From Nocardioides sp. (lineage in GTDB: Bacteria; Actinomycetota; Actinomycetes; Propionibacteriales; Nocardioidaceae): DNA of 37,850 nt. Positions 5,952 through 12,833 of the stretch are shown here, piece after piece. The notes under the pieces were generated by a model. It was given only the letters and a program-made list of their open reading frames with translations. It was not told the origin of the DNA and did no database searches. The first letter of the stretch is position 1; each line of letters opens with the position of its first letter. Location of the stretch: contig NZ_JAEMSS010000018.1 of the NCBI RefSeq assembly GCF_016462705.1, positions 1 to 37,850 on the forward strand, read 5' to 3'. The translations under genes and the position numbers were made by a program.

Positions 5952-7709
5952 GTGCGCGAGGTCCTGGAGTTCGAGCGGATCACCCCGGAGCCGGGTCCGG
6001 ACGCCGACTCGGTGCGTCACGAATGGGTGGCCCAGGTCGAGGTCGACGAACCGGGGGGCGCGACCCTCGAGATCGGGGGCATCGCGACGGTCTGGGACGT
6101 CCTGGTCAATGGCGACGTCGTCGCCTCCGGGCGCTCGATGTTCGAACCCCGCACGGTGGACGTGTCCGGTGCCGTGCGGTCCGGCGGCAACGAGGTGCGG
6201 GTCGTCGTGCACCCGCTGACCGACCTGCTCGACGAGCTGCCCCGCAAGCCCCGGGCGCGCTGGCGGACCATGCTCGTCGACGAGCCGCGGCTGCGCTGGG
6301 TGCGGACCCAGGTCCTCGGCCGCGCGCCCGGGTTCGCACCCGGCCCGCCCGTGGTCGGGCCGTACCGGCCGATGGTGCTGGCCACCGAGCCGGCGCCGGT
6401 GGCCGATCGCGTGGGCACCTGGTGGCCGCACACCCACGGCACGCGGGAGGCGACGGGGCACCGCACCGTCGAGAACCGGTCGGAGGACTCGCTCGACCTC
6501 CGGGTCAACGGCGAGCGGGTGTTCGTCCGCGGCGTCGTGTGGACGCCGGGCGACCTCGCGGCGCTCGACACCGCCGTGGAGCTGGGCTTCAACCTGGTCC
6601 GGGTCAGCGGCGTCTCGGCCTACGAGAGCGACGAGTTCTACCGGCGCTGCGACGAGCTCGGGCTGATGGTGTGGCAGGACCTGATGTTCGCCACGTTCGA
6701 CTACCCGCTGTCCGACGAGTCGTTCCGGAGCACGGTCGAGGCCGAGGTCCGGGACCAGCTGGCCCGGCTCAGTGACCACCCGTGCGTCGTGGTCGTCTGC
6801 GGTAGCGCCGAGCACGAGCAGCAGGCGGCGATGTTCGGGGTCAGCCCCTCGACCGGGTACGCCGGCGAGCTGGCGGCGTTCCTGAAACCGCTGTTCGACG
6901 ACTCCGGCGTCGACGCCGTGTGGGTGGACAGCTCGCCGAGCGGCGGCGACCCGGTGGTCCGCGTCGACACCGGGATCGCGCAGTACTTCGGGGTCGGGGC
7001 GTACCTCCGCGACCTGCCGGACGCCCGGCACAGCGGCGTGCGGTTCGCCGCCGAGTGCCTGGCCTTCGCCAACCTTCCCGACCCGCTCGTCGCCGGGGGC
7101 GTGCCGCGGGACAACGGTGCCGACTGGGACTTCGCCGACGTCCGCGAGCACTACGCCCTGGCCCGCTACGGCCCGGACGCGACCGAGACCGAGCGGCAGC
7201 GGGTCACGGGCGAGGTGATGGCCGACGTCTTCGGCGAGTGGCGTCGGCCGGCCTCACCGTGCGGCGGCGGCATCGTGCTGTGGCTGCGGGACCTCGAGCC
7301 GGGTTCCGGCTGGGGCCTCCTCGACCACACCGGCTCGCCCAAGCCGGCGGCGCACGCCCTCGCGCCCGTCCTGCAGCCGACCGCGGTCTGGCTCGTCGAC
7401 GAGGGGCTCAACGGGCTCGACGTCCACGTCGCCCACGACCGCGGTGAGCCGGCCGACCTGACCCTCGCCGTGGAGCTGCTCCGCGAGGACGGCTCGGTCA
7501 TCGAGTCCGCCGAGCGGGCCTGGACGATGGAGCCGCACGGGCACCGGCGCTGGACGGTCGACGCCCTGCTCGGCCGGTTCGCGGACTCGTCGTACGCCTA
7601 CCGCTTCGGCCCGCCCCCGCACGCCGCGGTCCGGGCGAGCCTCACCGGCGACAGCATCGAGCGCGAGTCGACCTGGCACGTCCCCGGCCCGCCGACTCGG
7701 CGTTACTGA
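5952..7709 (+). CDS. Glycoside hydrolase family 2 (beta-mannosidase-like) protein
   Basis: A 585-residue protein with a GH2 plan: an N-terminal jelly-roll sugar-binding region (LEIGGIATVWDVLVNG), then from about residue 185 a TIM-barrel core starting LRVNGERVFVRGVVWTPGD and ELGFNLVRVSG. The beta-mannosidase acid/base motif (NE in WNGNNE-like sequences) appears as VVCGSAEHE with Glu287, preceded by LARLSDHPCVVV. A later RFAAECLAF with Glu368 sits where the nucleophile Glu (SEFG-like) is expected. Both key Glu residues therefore seem retained, but in altered surroundings, and the protein is shorter than a full beta-mannosidase (about 800 residues). No signal peptide, so presumably cytoplasmic. 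Being last in the carrier-protein operon suggests the acceptor or product is a glycoside. The stop codon lies inside a large stem-loop. Confidence 0.75.
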   Translation: MREVLEFERITPEPGPDADSVRHEWVAQVEVDEPGGATLEIGGIATVWDVLVNGDVVASGRSMFEPRTVDVSGAVRSGGNEVRVVVHPLTDLLDELPRKPRARWRTMLVDEPRLRWVRTQVLGRAPGFAPGPPVVGPYRPMVLATEPAPVADRVGTWWPHTHGTREATGHRTVENRSEDSLDLRVNGERVFVRGVVWTPGDLAALDTAVELGFNLVRVSGVSAYESDEFYRRCDELGLMVWQDLMFATFDYPLSDESFRSTVEAEVRDQLARLSDHPCVVVVCGSAEHEQQAAMFGVSPSTGYAGELAAFLKPLFDDSGVDAVWVDSSPSGGDPVVRVDTGIAQYFGVGAYLRDLPDARHSGVRFAAECLAFANLPDPLVAGGVPRDNGADWDFADVREHYALARYGPDATETERQRVTGEVMADVFGEWRRPASPCGGGIVLWLRDLEPGSGWGLLDHTGSPKPAAHALAPVLQPTAVWLVDEGLNGLDVHVAHDRGEPADLTLAVELLREDGSVIESAERAWTMEPHGHRRWTVDALLGRFADSSYAYRFGPPPHAAVRASLTGDSIERESTWHVPGPPTRRY

Positions 7710-7732
7710 CGCGCAGTAGCGCCGACTCGGCG
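7690..7732 (+). terminator. Long imperfect stem-loop at the end of the carrier-protein operon
   Basis: Two copies of the 13-base near-palindrome CGCCGACTCGGCG (7690-7702 and 7720-7732) flank TTACTG...CAGTAG. The whole forms one stem of about 19 positions with only two non-Watson-Crick pairs and a 5-base loop. It contains the GH2 stop codon. There is no T-run, as is usual for terminators in this GC range. It could end transcription, protect the 3' end or be a dispersed repeat; the two short copies can also fold on their own. Confidence 0.6.
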
Positions 7733-7782
7733 GCCAGCGGAATCCGGGTGCGCCCGACGCCCTCGGCACGATGGAATGCCGC

Positions 7783-8676
7783 ATGACCTACCGACTGTCG
7801 TTCACCGAGGACCCCGCCGAGTTCCTGGCCGTCGCCGGGGAGCACCTCGCCGCGGAGCCGGTGCTCAACACGGTGCTGGCCACCGTCGCCACCCGGGCCG
7901 CCGCCGAGGACGCCTCCGGGACGCCCCGACCGGACCACCCGCGGTGGTGGGTGAGCGTGCTGGACGCCGACGAGCGGGTGGTGGGCGTGGCCATGCGGAC
8001 GGCGCCGTTCCAGCCCTACCCGCTCTACGTGCTGCCGATGCCCGACGAGGCCGCGCGGCTCCTGGCGGCCGCGCTGGTCGACCGTGGCGAGGACGTCCCC
8101 GCCTCCAACGGTGCGCTGCCGGCCGCGCGCGTGGTCGCCGACGAGGCCGCCCGGCGCGCCGGCGGCACGGCGGAGGTCACCGAGCACATGCGGCTCTTCG
8201 AGCTCGAGGAGGTCGTGGAGCCTCCGGTCCCGCCAGGGCGGCTGCGGGTCGCGACCGGGGACGACGCCGGGCTGTGCCTCGAGTGGTACCAGGCGTTCGA
8301 GGCGGCCGCCTCCGAGCAGGCGGGCCGGCCGCACCGGGTGGGCTTCGGCGAGCACTTCGACGAGGCGTTCATCGAGGGCCGGATCGCGGAGCAGCGGATC
8401 CACCTGTGGGAGACCCCCGGCGGCGACGTCGTCCACCTGACCGGGGCCAACGTGCCGGCGTACGGCGTGGTGCGGGTCGGGCCCGTCTACACCCCCAAGG
8501 AGCACCGCGGCCTCGGCTACGCCAGCGCGGCCGTGGCCGAGGTGTCGCGGCAGGTCCTCGCGACCGGCAACCGGCCGTGCCTGTTCACCGACCAGGCCAA
8601 CCCGACGTCCAACCGGATCTACCAGGCCATCGGCTACGAGGCCGTGGTCGACATGGCCAACCACGTGATCCGGTGA
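7783..8676 (+). CDS. GNAT family N-acetyltransferase
   Basis: A 297-residue protein whose C-terminal 120 residues carry the GNAT acetyl-CoA fold: GVVRVGPVYTPKEHRGLGYASAAVAEV (the P-loop normally written Q/RxxGxG/A) and the closing strand-helix PTSNRIYQAIGYEAV. The N-terminal 150 residues (ATVATRAAAEDASG and following) look like a degenerate acyltransferase-like half, as in two-domain GNATs. The track starts at ATG 7771; I prefer ATG 7783, which has GGA 7 bases upstream, but 7771 is possible. The gene follows the operon's stem-loop by about 50 bases and could be a distal operon member or independent. The substrate is unknown. It is convergent with the alcohol dehydrogenase, with a 15-base gap. 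Confidence 0.82.
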   Translation: MTYRLSFTEDPAEFLAVAGEHLAAEPVLNTVLATVATRAAAEDASGTPRPDHPRWWVSVLDADERVVGVAMRTAPFQPYPLYVLPMPDEAARLLAAALVDRGEDVPASNGALPAARVVADEAARRAGGTAEVTEHMRLFELEEVVEPPVPPGRLRVATGDDAGLCLEWYQAFEAAASEQAGRPHRVGFGEHFDEAFIEGRIAEQRIHLWETPGGDVVHLTGANVPAYGVVRVGPVYTPKEHRGLGYASAAVAEVSRQVLATGNRPCLFTDQANPTSNRIYQAIGYEAVVDMANHVIR

Positions 8677-8691
8677 CCCGTCAGGGTGCGG

Positions 8692-9780
8692 TCACCAGAC
8701 CAGGACCGGCTTGACCACCTTGCCCGACGCCGAGTCCTCGATCGCCTGGTTGATCTGGTCGAACGGGTAGGGCGTGACCAGCCGGTCGAGGTCGAGCTCG
8801 TCGGCCATCGCGAGCATCCGCGGGATGAACTCCAGCGGGTCGGCGTCGCCCTCCAGCGAGCTCCGGACGACCTTGCCGTTCTGGAGCAGGTCGACCGCGT
8901 CGATCGGGTACTCGTCGGCACCCAGGCCGATGGCGATCAGCATGCCGCGCACCGCCAACGACTGCTGGGCCGACTTCACGACCGCGGGGACGGCGGTGGT
9001 GTCGATGCCGTACGTCGCCCCGCCGCCGGTCAGCTCCTTGACCTTGTCGACCACCGAGACGTCGCCGAGCGCGGTCGGGTCGATGGTCAGCGCTCCGTAG
9101 GACTCGGCGAGCTCGCGCCGGCTGGCGAGCGGGTCGACGGCGACCATCGTGGCGCCGGTGGTCCGGCCCGCGGCGAGCGCGGCCAGGCCGACCGACCCGA
9201 CGCCGAAGACGACGACGCTCTGGTCCGCGCTCGGGTTCGCGACGTTGAGCATCGTCCCGACGCCGGTCTGGAAGCCGCAGCCGTAGGGGCCGAGCCGCGC
9301 CAGGTCCAGCGCCTTGTCGACGACGACGCAGTTGTCGGCGTAGGCGATCGCGTGCTGGGAGAAGCTGGACTGGCCGAAGAACGAGCCGAACACGGCCTGG
9401 CCGTCGCGGGTGTAGGTCGTCGAGCCGTCCATCCGCATGCCCATGTAGTTGATGAACAGGCCCTGCTCGCAGTGGCCGTAGTAGCCGGCCGCGCACTGCG
9501 CGCAGGTGCGGCACGACCGGAGCGAGAGCACCACGTGGTCGCCGACCTCGATGCCGGTCACGTTCGCGCCGACCTCCTCGACGACGCCGGCCCCCTCGTG
9601 GCCGAAGACGTTGGGGAACATCTCCGCCGGGAGCATGTTGCGGACGGTGAGGTCGGAGTGGCACAGGCCGGTGGCGACGATGCGGACCAGGACCTCGTCC
9701 TCGCGCGGCCCCTCCAGGTCGACCTCGGCGAGGGTGAACGGCTGGCCGGGGGACTCGACGAGGGCGACGGTGGTCTTCAT
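8692..9780 (-). CDS. Zinc-dependent (aryl-)alcohol dehydrogenase
   Basis: A 362-residue medium-chain dehydrogenase/reductase. Catalytic zinc ligands are visible in GLCHSD (Cys) and FGHEGAG (His-Glu). The four-cysteine structural zinc lobe reads CRTCAQCAAGYYGHC. The nucleotide-binding loop is VVVFGVGSVGLAAL with an acidic residue after the next strand (VAVDPL), indicating NAD(H). The lobe and the phrase LGPYGCGFQTGVGTMLNV resemble aryl/benzyl-alcohol dehydrogenases (XylB-like) and related actinobacterial enzymes. It oxidises a primary alcohol to an aldehyde or the reverse. The ORF track shows an 855-residue frame because the frame stays open antisense to folC; the true start is ATG 9780, where family similarity begins. 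A TAGGTT box lies 7 bases upstream (leaderless geometry), and a KstR-like palindrome overlaps the expected -35, suggesting TetR-type repression. Confidence 0.9.
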   Translation of the reverse strand: MKTTVALVESPGQPFTLAEVDLEGPREDEVLVRIVATGLCHSDLTVRNMLPAEMFPNVFGHEGAGVVEEVGANVTGIEVGDHVVLSLRSCRTCAQCAAGYYGHCEQGLFINYMGMRMDGSTTYTRDGQAVFGSFFGQSSFSQHAIAYADNCVVVDKALDLARLGPYGCGFQTGVGTMLNVANPSADQSVVVFGVGSVGLAALAAGRTTGATMVAVDPLASRRELAESYGALTIDPTALGDVSVVDKVKELTGGGATYGIDTTAVPAVVKSAQQSLAVRGMLIAIGLGADEYPIDAVDLLQNGKVVRSSLEGDADPLEFIPRMLAMADELDLDRLVTPYPFDQINQAIEDSASGKVVKPVLVW

Positions 9781-9787
9781 GGCGGAC

Positions 9788-9793
9788 AACCTA
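9788..9793 (-). promoter_or_regulatory. Predicted -10 box of the alcohol dehydrogenase (leaderless)
   Basis: The minus strand reads TAGGTT, then GTCCGCC, then the ATG. The 7-base gap places the transcript start on the start codon. The -35 position falls inside the palindrome at 9803-9818. Confidence 0.5.
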
Positions 9794-9802
9794 GCCACAG
9801 AC

Positions 9803-9818
9803 CTAGAACGTGTTCTAG
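9803..9818. promoter_or_regulatory. KstR-like TetR operator between alcohol dehydrogenase and folC
   Basis: CTAGAACGTGTTCTAG is a perfect 7-base inverted repeat with a 2-base centre. Its core TAGAACGTGTTCTA fits the KstR consensus TnnAACnnGTTnnA known from mycobacterial and rhodococcal sterol-catabolism promoters. It overlaps the -35 position of the leaderless alcohol dehydrogenase promoter and lies just upstream of the folC -10 box, so binding could repress both. Another TetR regulator with a similar site is possible; no regulator gene is in the window. Confidence 0.6.
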
Positions 9819-9829
9819 TAGCAACCTCC

Positions 9830-9835
9830 CTAGAC
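9830..9835 (+). promoter_or_regulatory. Predicted -10 box of folC
   Basis: TAGACT ends 11 bases before the folC ATG, so the leader would be only a few bases long. The operator palindrome covers the expected -35 position. Confidence 0.4.
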
Positions 9836-9846
9836 TCGACGGCGAG

Positions 9847-11229
9847 ATGACCGAGGACACGGACCACGACCAGAGCCCACGGCTCGCGGAGACCTTCGCC
9901 GAGGTCGAGGACGCGCTGCTGTCCCGGTGGCCGGAGACCAAGCTCGAGCCGTCGCTCGACCGGATCCGCGCCTTCACCGCCCTGCTGGGCGACCCCCAGA
10001 CCGGCTACCCGGTCATCCACCTCACCGGTACCAACGGCAAGACGTCGACCTCGCGGATGGTCGACACCCTGCTGCGGGCCCTGGACCTGCGCACCGGGCG
10101 GTTCACCAGTCCGCACGTCGAGCGGATGACCGAGCGCATCTCGGTCGACGGGGAGCCCCTCTCCGACGAGGAGTTCGTCGCGGCGTTCAACGACGTGGCG
10201 CCCTACACCCATCTCGTCGACGCCGACGAGGAGCACCCGCTGTCGTTCTTCGAGACGGTCGTCGGGATGGCCTACGCGAAGTTCGCGGAGGCGCCGGTCG
10301 ACGTCGCGGTCGTCGAGGTCGGCATGGGCGGCTCGTGGGACGCGACCAACGTGGCCGACGCGGCGGTCGCGGTCGTGCTGCCGGTGGCGGTCGACCACGC
10401 CAAGTACCTCGGTGGGACACCCGCGGAGATCGCGGTCGAGAAGGCGGGCATCATCAAGGAGGGCTCGGTCGTGGTGCTGGCCGAGCAGGCGCCGGACGTC
10501 GCCGAGGTGGTGCTCGCCCGCGCGGCCGAGGTCGGCGCGACCGTCGTCCGGGAGGGCACGGACTTCGGCGTGGCCACCCGCAGTCCCGCGGTCGGCGGCC
10601 AGGTCGTCTCGATCCAGGGCCTGCGGGCGCGCTACGACGAGGTCTTCCTGCCGTTGTACGGCGCGCACCAGGCGCAGAACGCCGCGGTGGCCCTGGCCGC
10701 GGTCGAGGCGTTCCTCAGCGGCGGTGAGGTCCTCCACGAGGACGTGGTCCGCGCGGCGTTCGCGGAGGTGACCTCGCCGGCCCGGCTCGAGATCATCCGC
10801 CGCAGCCCCACGGTCGTGCTCGACGCCGCGCACAACCCGGCGGGCGCCGAGGCGACGGCGGCGGCGCTCGACGACTCGTTCGTGTTCTCCCCGCTGATCG
10901 GTGTCATCGGGGTGATGGCGGACAAGGACGCCGAGGGGCTGCTCGCCGCGTTCGAGCCGCACCTGGCGCACGTCGTGTGCACGCAGAACAGCACCGACCG
11001 GGCGATGCCGGCGGAGACCCTCGCGGTGACTGCTCGTGAGGTCTTCGGCGACCACCGGGTGACCGTGGAGCCGAGGCTGGCCGATGCGATCGACCAGGCC
11101 GCAGCCCTGGCCGAGGCGGGCGAGGCCGTGGGTGAGTCCATCGGGTCGGGGGCGGTGCTCGTCACCGGTTCGGTCGTCACCGCCGGCGAGGCGCGGACCA
11201 TGCTGGGTGCCACGGGCAGGCGAGCATGA
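9847..11229 (+). CDS. folC: Folylpolyglutamate synthase / dihydrofolate synthase
   Basis: Mur-ligase-type enzyme that adds glutamate to dihydropteroate and/or tetrahydrofolate in the cytoplasm. The 460-residue protein has the ATP loop GTNGKTSTSRM at residues 61-71, then FTSPHVERMTERI, the central VVEVGMGGSWDATNV motif, HAKYLGGTPAEIAVEKAGIIKEG and LDAAHNPAGAEA near the C-terminal domain, all standard FolC landmarks. The track lists a longer frame from 8686, which is antisense to the alcohol dehydrogenase; ATG 9847 is the first start giving family sequence. FolC, a DUF4233 membrane protein and ndk form a conserved actinobacterial block (as Rv2447c-Rv2446c-ndkA in M. tuberculosis); valS, usually just upstream, is displaced here. 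It overlaps the next gene by ATGA. Confidence 0.95.
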   Translation: MTEDTDHDQSPRLAETFAEVEDALLSRWPETKLEPSLDRIRAFTALLGDPQTGYPVIHLTGTNGKTSTSRMVDTLLRALDLRTGRFTSPHVERMTERISVDGEPLSDEEFVAAFNDVAPYTHLVDADEEHPLSFFETVVGMAYAKFAEAPVDVAVVEVGMGGSWDATNVADAAVAVVLPVAVDHAKYLGGTPAEIAVEKAGIIKEGSVVVLAEQAPDVAEVVLARAAEVGATVVREGTDFGVATRSPAVGGQVVSIQGLRARYDEVFLPLYGAHQAQNAAVALAAVEAFLSGGEVLHEDVVRAAFAEVTSPARLEIIRRSPTVVLDAAHNPAGAEATAAALDDSFVFSPLIGVIGVMADKDAEGLLAAFEPHLAHVVCTQNSTDRAMPAETLAVTAREVFGDHRVTVEPRLADAIDQAAALAEAGEAVGESIGSGAVLVTGSVVTAGEARTMLGATGRRA

Positions 11230-11627
11230 CCGACCCGTCCCCGGGCAGCGCGCCCCCACCGGTCCAGGAACGCTCGCCCCGGAGGGGGATGTGTGCCGCG
11301 GTGCTCAGCCTGGAGGCGATCACCCTCGGGCTCACCACCCCGGTGATGATCACCGTCGCCGACGTCGGCACCGGCACGGCGCTGGCGGTCGGCCTCGGCC
11401 TGGCCGTGGCCTGCTTCCTGGTGGCCGGGATGCTGCGCGGGGAGTGGGCCTACGCCCTCGGGTGGCTCCTGCAGCTCGGCGCGATCGGGCTCGGGCTGGT
11501 CGTGCCGCTGATGTTCTTCCTCGGCTCGGTGTTCGCCCTGCTCTGGGGCACCGCCTACTTCCTCGGCCGCAAGATCGAGCGCGAGCGCGCGGCGGCGTAC
11601 GCCGCCAGGCGAGGAGCCGACGGGTGA
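11226..11627 (+). CDS. DUF4233 membrane protein (Rv2446c-like)
   Basis: A 133-residue integral membrane protein with four hydrophobic segments (about residues 23-44, 49-68, 72-92 and 95-113), starting after RRGMCAAVLSLEAITLGLTTPV and ending in a basic cytoplasmic tail (GRKIERERAAAYAARR). The conserved RGMCAAVLxxEAI opening and the position between folC and ndk identify it as the DUF4233 family. Function is unknown. It overlaps folC by ATGA and the next gene by GTGA, so the three are translated as a unit. Confidence 0.87.
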   Translation: MTDPSPGSAPPPVQERSPRRGMCAAVLSLEAITLGLTTPVMITVADVGTGTALAVGLGLAVACFLVAGMLRGEWAYALGWLLQLGAIGLGLVVPLMFFLGSVFALLWGTAYFLGRKIERERAAAYAARRGADG

Positions 11628-12304
11628 CCGAGCTGTCGCCGACCCCGCGCACCACCCTGACCCGGGAGAAGGAACGGGGGGTGTCCGACCGCGCCGAGCT
11701 GATGGCCCTGCTGCGGGAGGGACTCATCGCCCATCTCGGCGTCACCGTCGGTGACGGTGCCGACGCCCACCCGGTCGTCCTGCCCGTGGCGTACGCCGTC
11801 GAGCCCGACGGCCCGGACCGGGACGGCACGCTCTACGTCCACGGGTCGGTCGCGGCGGGCTGGCTGCGACGCACGCCCGGCGCCAGCGTCTGCGTGACGG
11901 TCACCGCGCTCGACGGGCTGGTGCTCGCCCGCTCGGCGTTCAACCACTCCATGAACTACCGCTGCGGCGTCGTGATCGGCCCGGTCCGGCTGGTCGACGA
12001 CCCCGAGGAGAAGGCACACGCCCTGGACCTGATCGTCGAGCACGTCGTCCCGGGCCGCGCGGCAGCGCTCCGGCCCAACACCCGCAAGGAGCTCGCCGCC
12101 ACCGCCGTGCTCGCCGTGCCGCTGCACGAGGCCTCCCTCAAGACCCGCGCCGGGGGCCCGGAGGACGACCAGCCGGACATCGACGCCGGCTACTGGGCCG
12201 GGCACCTGCCGCTGCGCGTGGTCGCGTCACCGGTCGTCCCGGACCCCGCCGCACCCGGGCCGGTGCCCGAGCACGTCCAGCGCCGGGCCGCCGACTTCGC
12301 CTGA
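11624..12304 (+). CDS. Pyridoxamine 5'-phosphate oxidase-like flavin-binding protein
   Basis: A 226-residue split-barrel protein of the PNPOx-like superfamily that binds FMN or a similar cofactor. Characteristic sequence is the N-terminal TLTREKERGVSDRAELMALLREGLIAHLGV, then HPVVLPVAYAV, LYVHGSVAAGWLRR and the FNHSMNYRCGVVIGPVRLV strand pair. This matches the NimA-like/Pyridox_oxase_2 group, whose physiological substrates are mostly unknown. The track frame begins at 11084 in a shadow; GTG 11624 overlaps the DUF4233 stop and begins the family sequence. It is inserted between DUF4233 and ndk, which are adjacent in many relatives. Confidence 0.87.
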   Translation: MTELSPTPRTTLTREKERGVSDRAELMALLREGLIAHLGVTVGDGADAHPVVLPVAYAVEPDGPDRDGTLYVHGSVAAGWLRRTPGASVCVTVTALDGLVLARSAFNHSMNYRCGVVIGPVRLVDDPEEKAHALDLIVEHVVPGRAAALRPNTRKELAATAVLAVPLHEASLKTRAGGPEDDQPDIDAGYWAGHLPLRVVASPVVPDPAAPGPVPEHVQRRAADFA

Positions 12305-12317
12305 GGACACCCCTCAG
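12301..12317 (+). terminator. Small perfect hairpin between the PNPOx-like gene and ndk
   Basis: CTGAGG, a 5-base loop and CCTCAG form a perfect 6-base stem that contains the stop codon and touches the predicted ndk -10 box. It may end the upstream transcript or act as an operator; no T-run follows. Confidence 0.3.
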
Positions 12318-12323
12318 TAGGGT
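12318..12323 (+). promoter_or_regulatory. Predicted -10 box of ndk (leaderless)
   Basis: TAGGGT is followed by 7 bases and the ndk ATG, with no Shine-Dalgarno sequence. This matches the leaderless geometry of valS and the alcohol dehydrogenase in this window. Confidence 0.5.
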
Positions 12324-12330
12324 CCCGCTC

Positions 12331-12735
12331 ATGGAGCGCACCCTTGTCCTGCTCAAGCCCGACGCCGTCCGCCGCGGCCTGGTGGGGGAGATCCTCGGCC
12401 GGTTCGAGGCGAAGGGCCTGACCATCGTCGCGATGGAGCATCGCACCATCAGCGCGTCGGTCGCCGACAGCCACTACGCCGAGCACGTCGACAAGGACTT
12501 CTACCCCCCGCTGCGGGACTTCGTGACCTCCGGTCCGCTCGTCTCGGTCGTCCTCGAGGGCGACTCCGCGGTCGAGGTCGTCCGGGCGCTCAACGGCGCC
12601 ACCGACGGCCGCAAGGCCGCGCCCGGGACCATCCGTGGCGACCTCTCGCTGTCCAACCGCGAGAACCTCGTGCACGGCTCGGACTCAGCCGAGTCGGCCG
12701 CCCGCGAGATCGGTCTCTGGTTCCCCGAGCTCTGA
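12331..12735 (+). CDS. ndk: Nucleoside diphosphate kinase
   Basis: Transfers the gamma-phosphate of ATP to nucleoside diphosphates through a phosphohistidine intermediate, balancing NTP pools in the cytoplasm. The 134-residue length is standard. It opens with MERTLVLLKPDAVRRGLVGEI, and the active-site segment is ENLVHGSDS with His115, followed by the usual C-terminal EIGLWFPEL. A TAGGGT box ends 7 bases upstream of the ATG, so the gene probably has its own leaderless promoter in addition to any readthrough from folC. The order folC, DUF4233, ndk is conserved in actinobacteria. Confidence 0.97.
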   Translation: MERTLVLLKPDAVRRGLVGEILGRFEAKGLTIVAMEHRTISASVADSHYAEHVDKDFYPPLRDFVTSGPLVSVVLEGDSAVEVVRALNGATDGRKAAPGTIRGDLSLSNRENLVHGSDSAESAAREIGLWFPEL

Positions 12736-12833
12736 CGGGCACGACGAGGGTGGCCCGCGCATAGGTCCCGCGTCACGACGGGCACAGACCTTGGTCCCTG
12801 TCGCCCCGTCTCCCCGGGCCCGAGGGTGGGGCT

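Noticed and set aside
7783-8676. Adding the GNAT gene to the carrier-protein operon
   Set aside because: The large stem-loop and a 73-base gap separate it; membership is possible but not supported by overlap as for the other seven genes.
8686-9846. N-terminal extension of the folC frame
   Set aside because: It is antisense to the alcohol dehydrogenase and crosses its promoter; FolC similarity begins at 9847.
8692-11259. 855-residue minus-strand ORF
   Set aside because: Only the part up to ATG 9780 is the alcohol dehydrogenase; the rest is antisense to folC and an artefact of high GC keeping the frame open.
12785-12800. DosR-like dyad around GACCTTGGTC upstream of the thioester-reductase-like SDR
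   Set aside because: The arms are short (4-5 matching bases) and imperfect; not enough to claim a regulator site.
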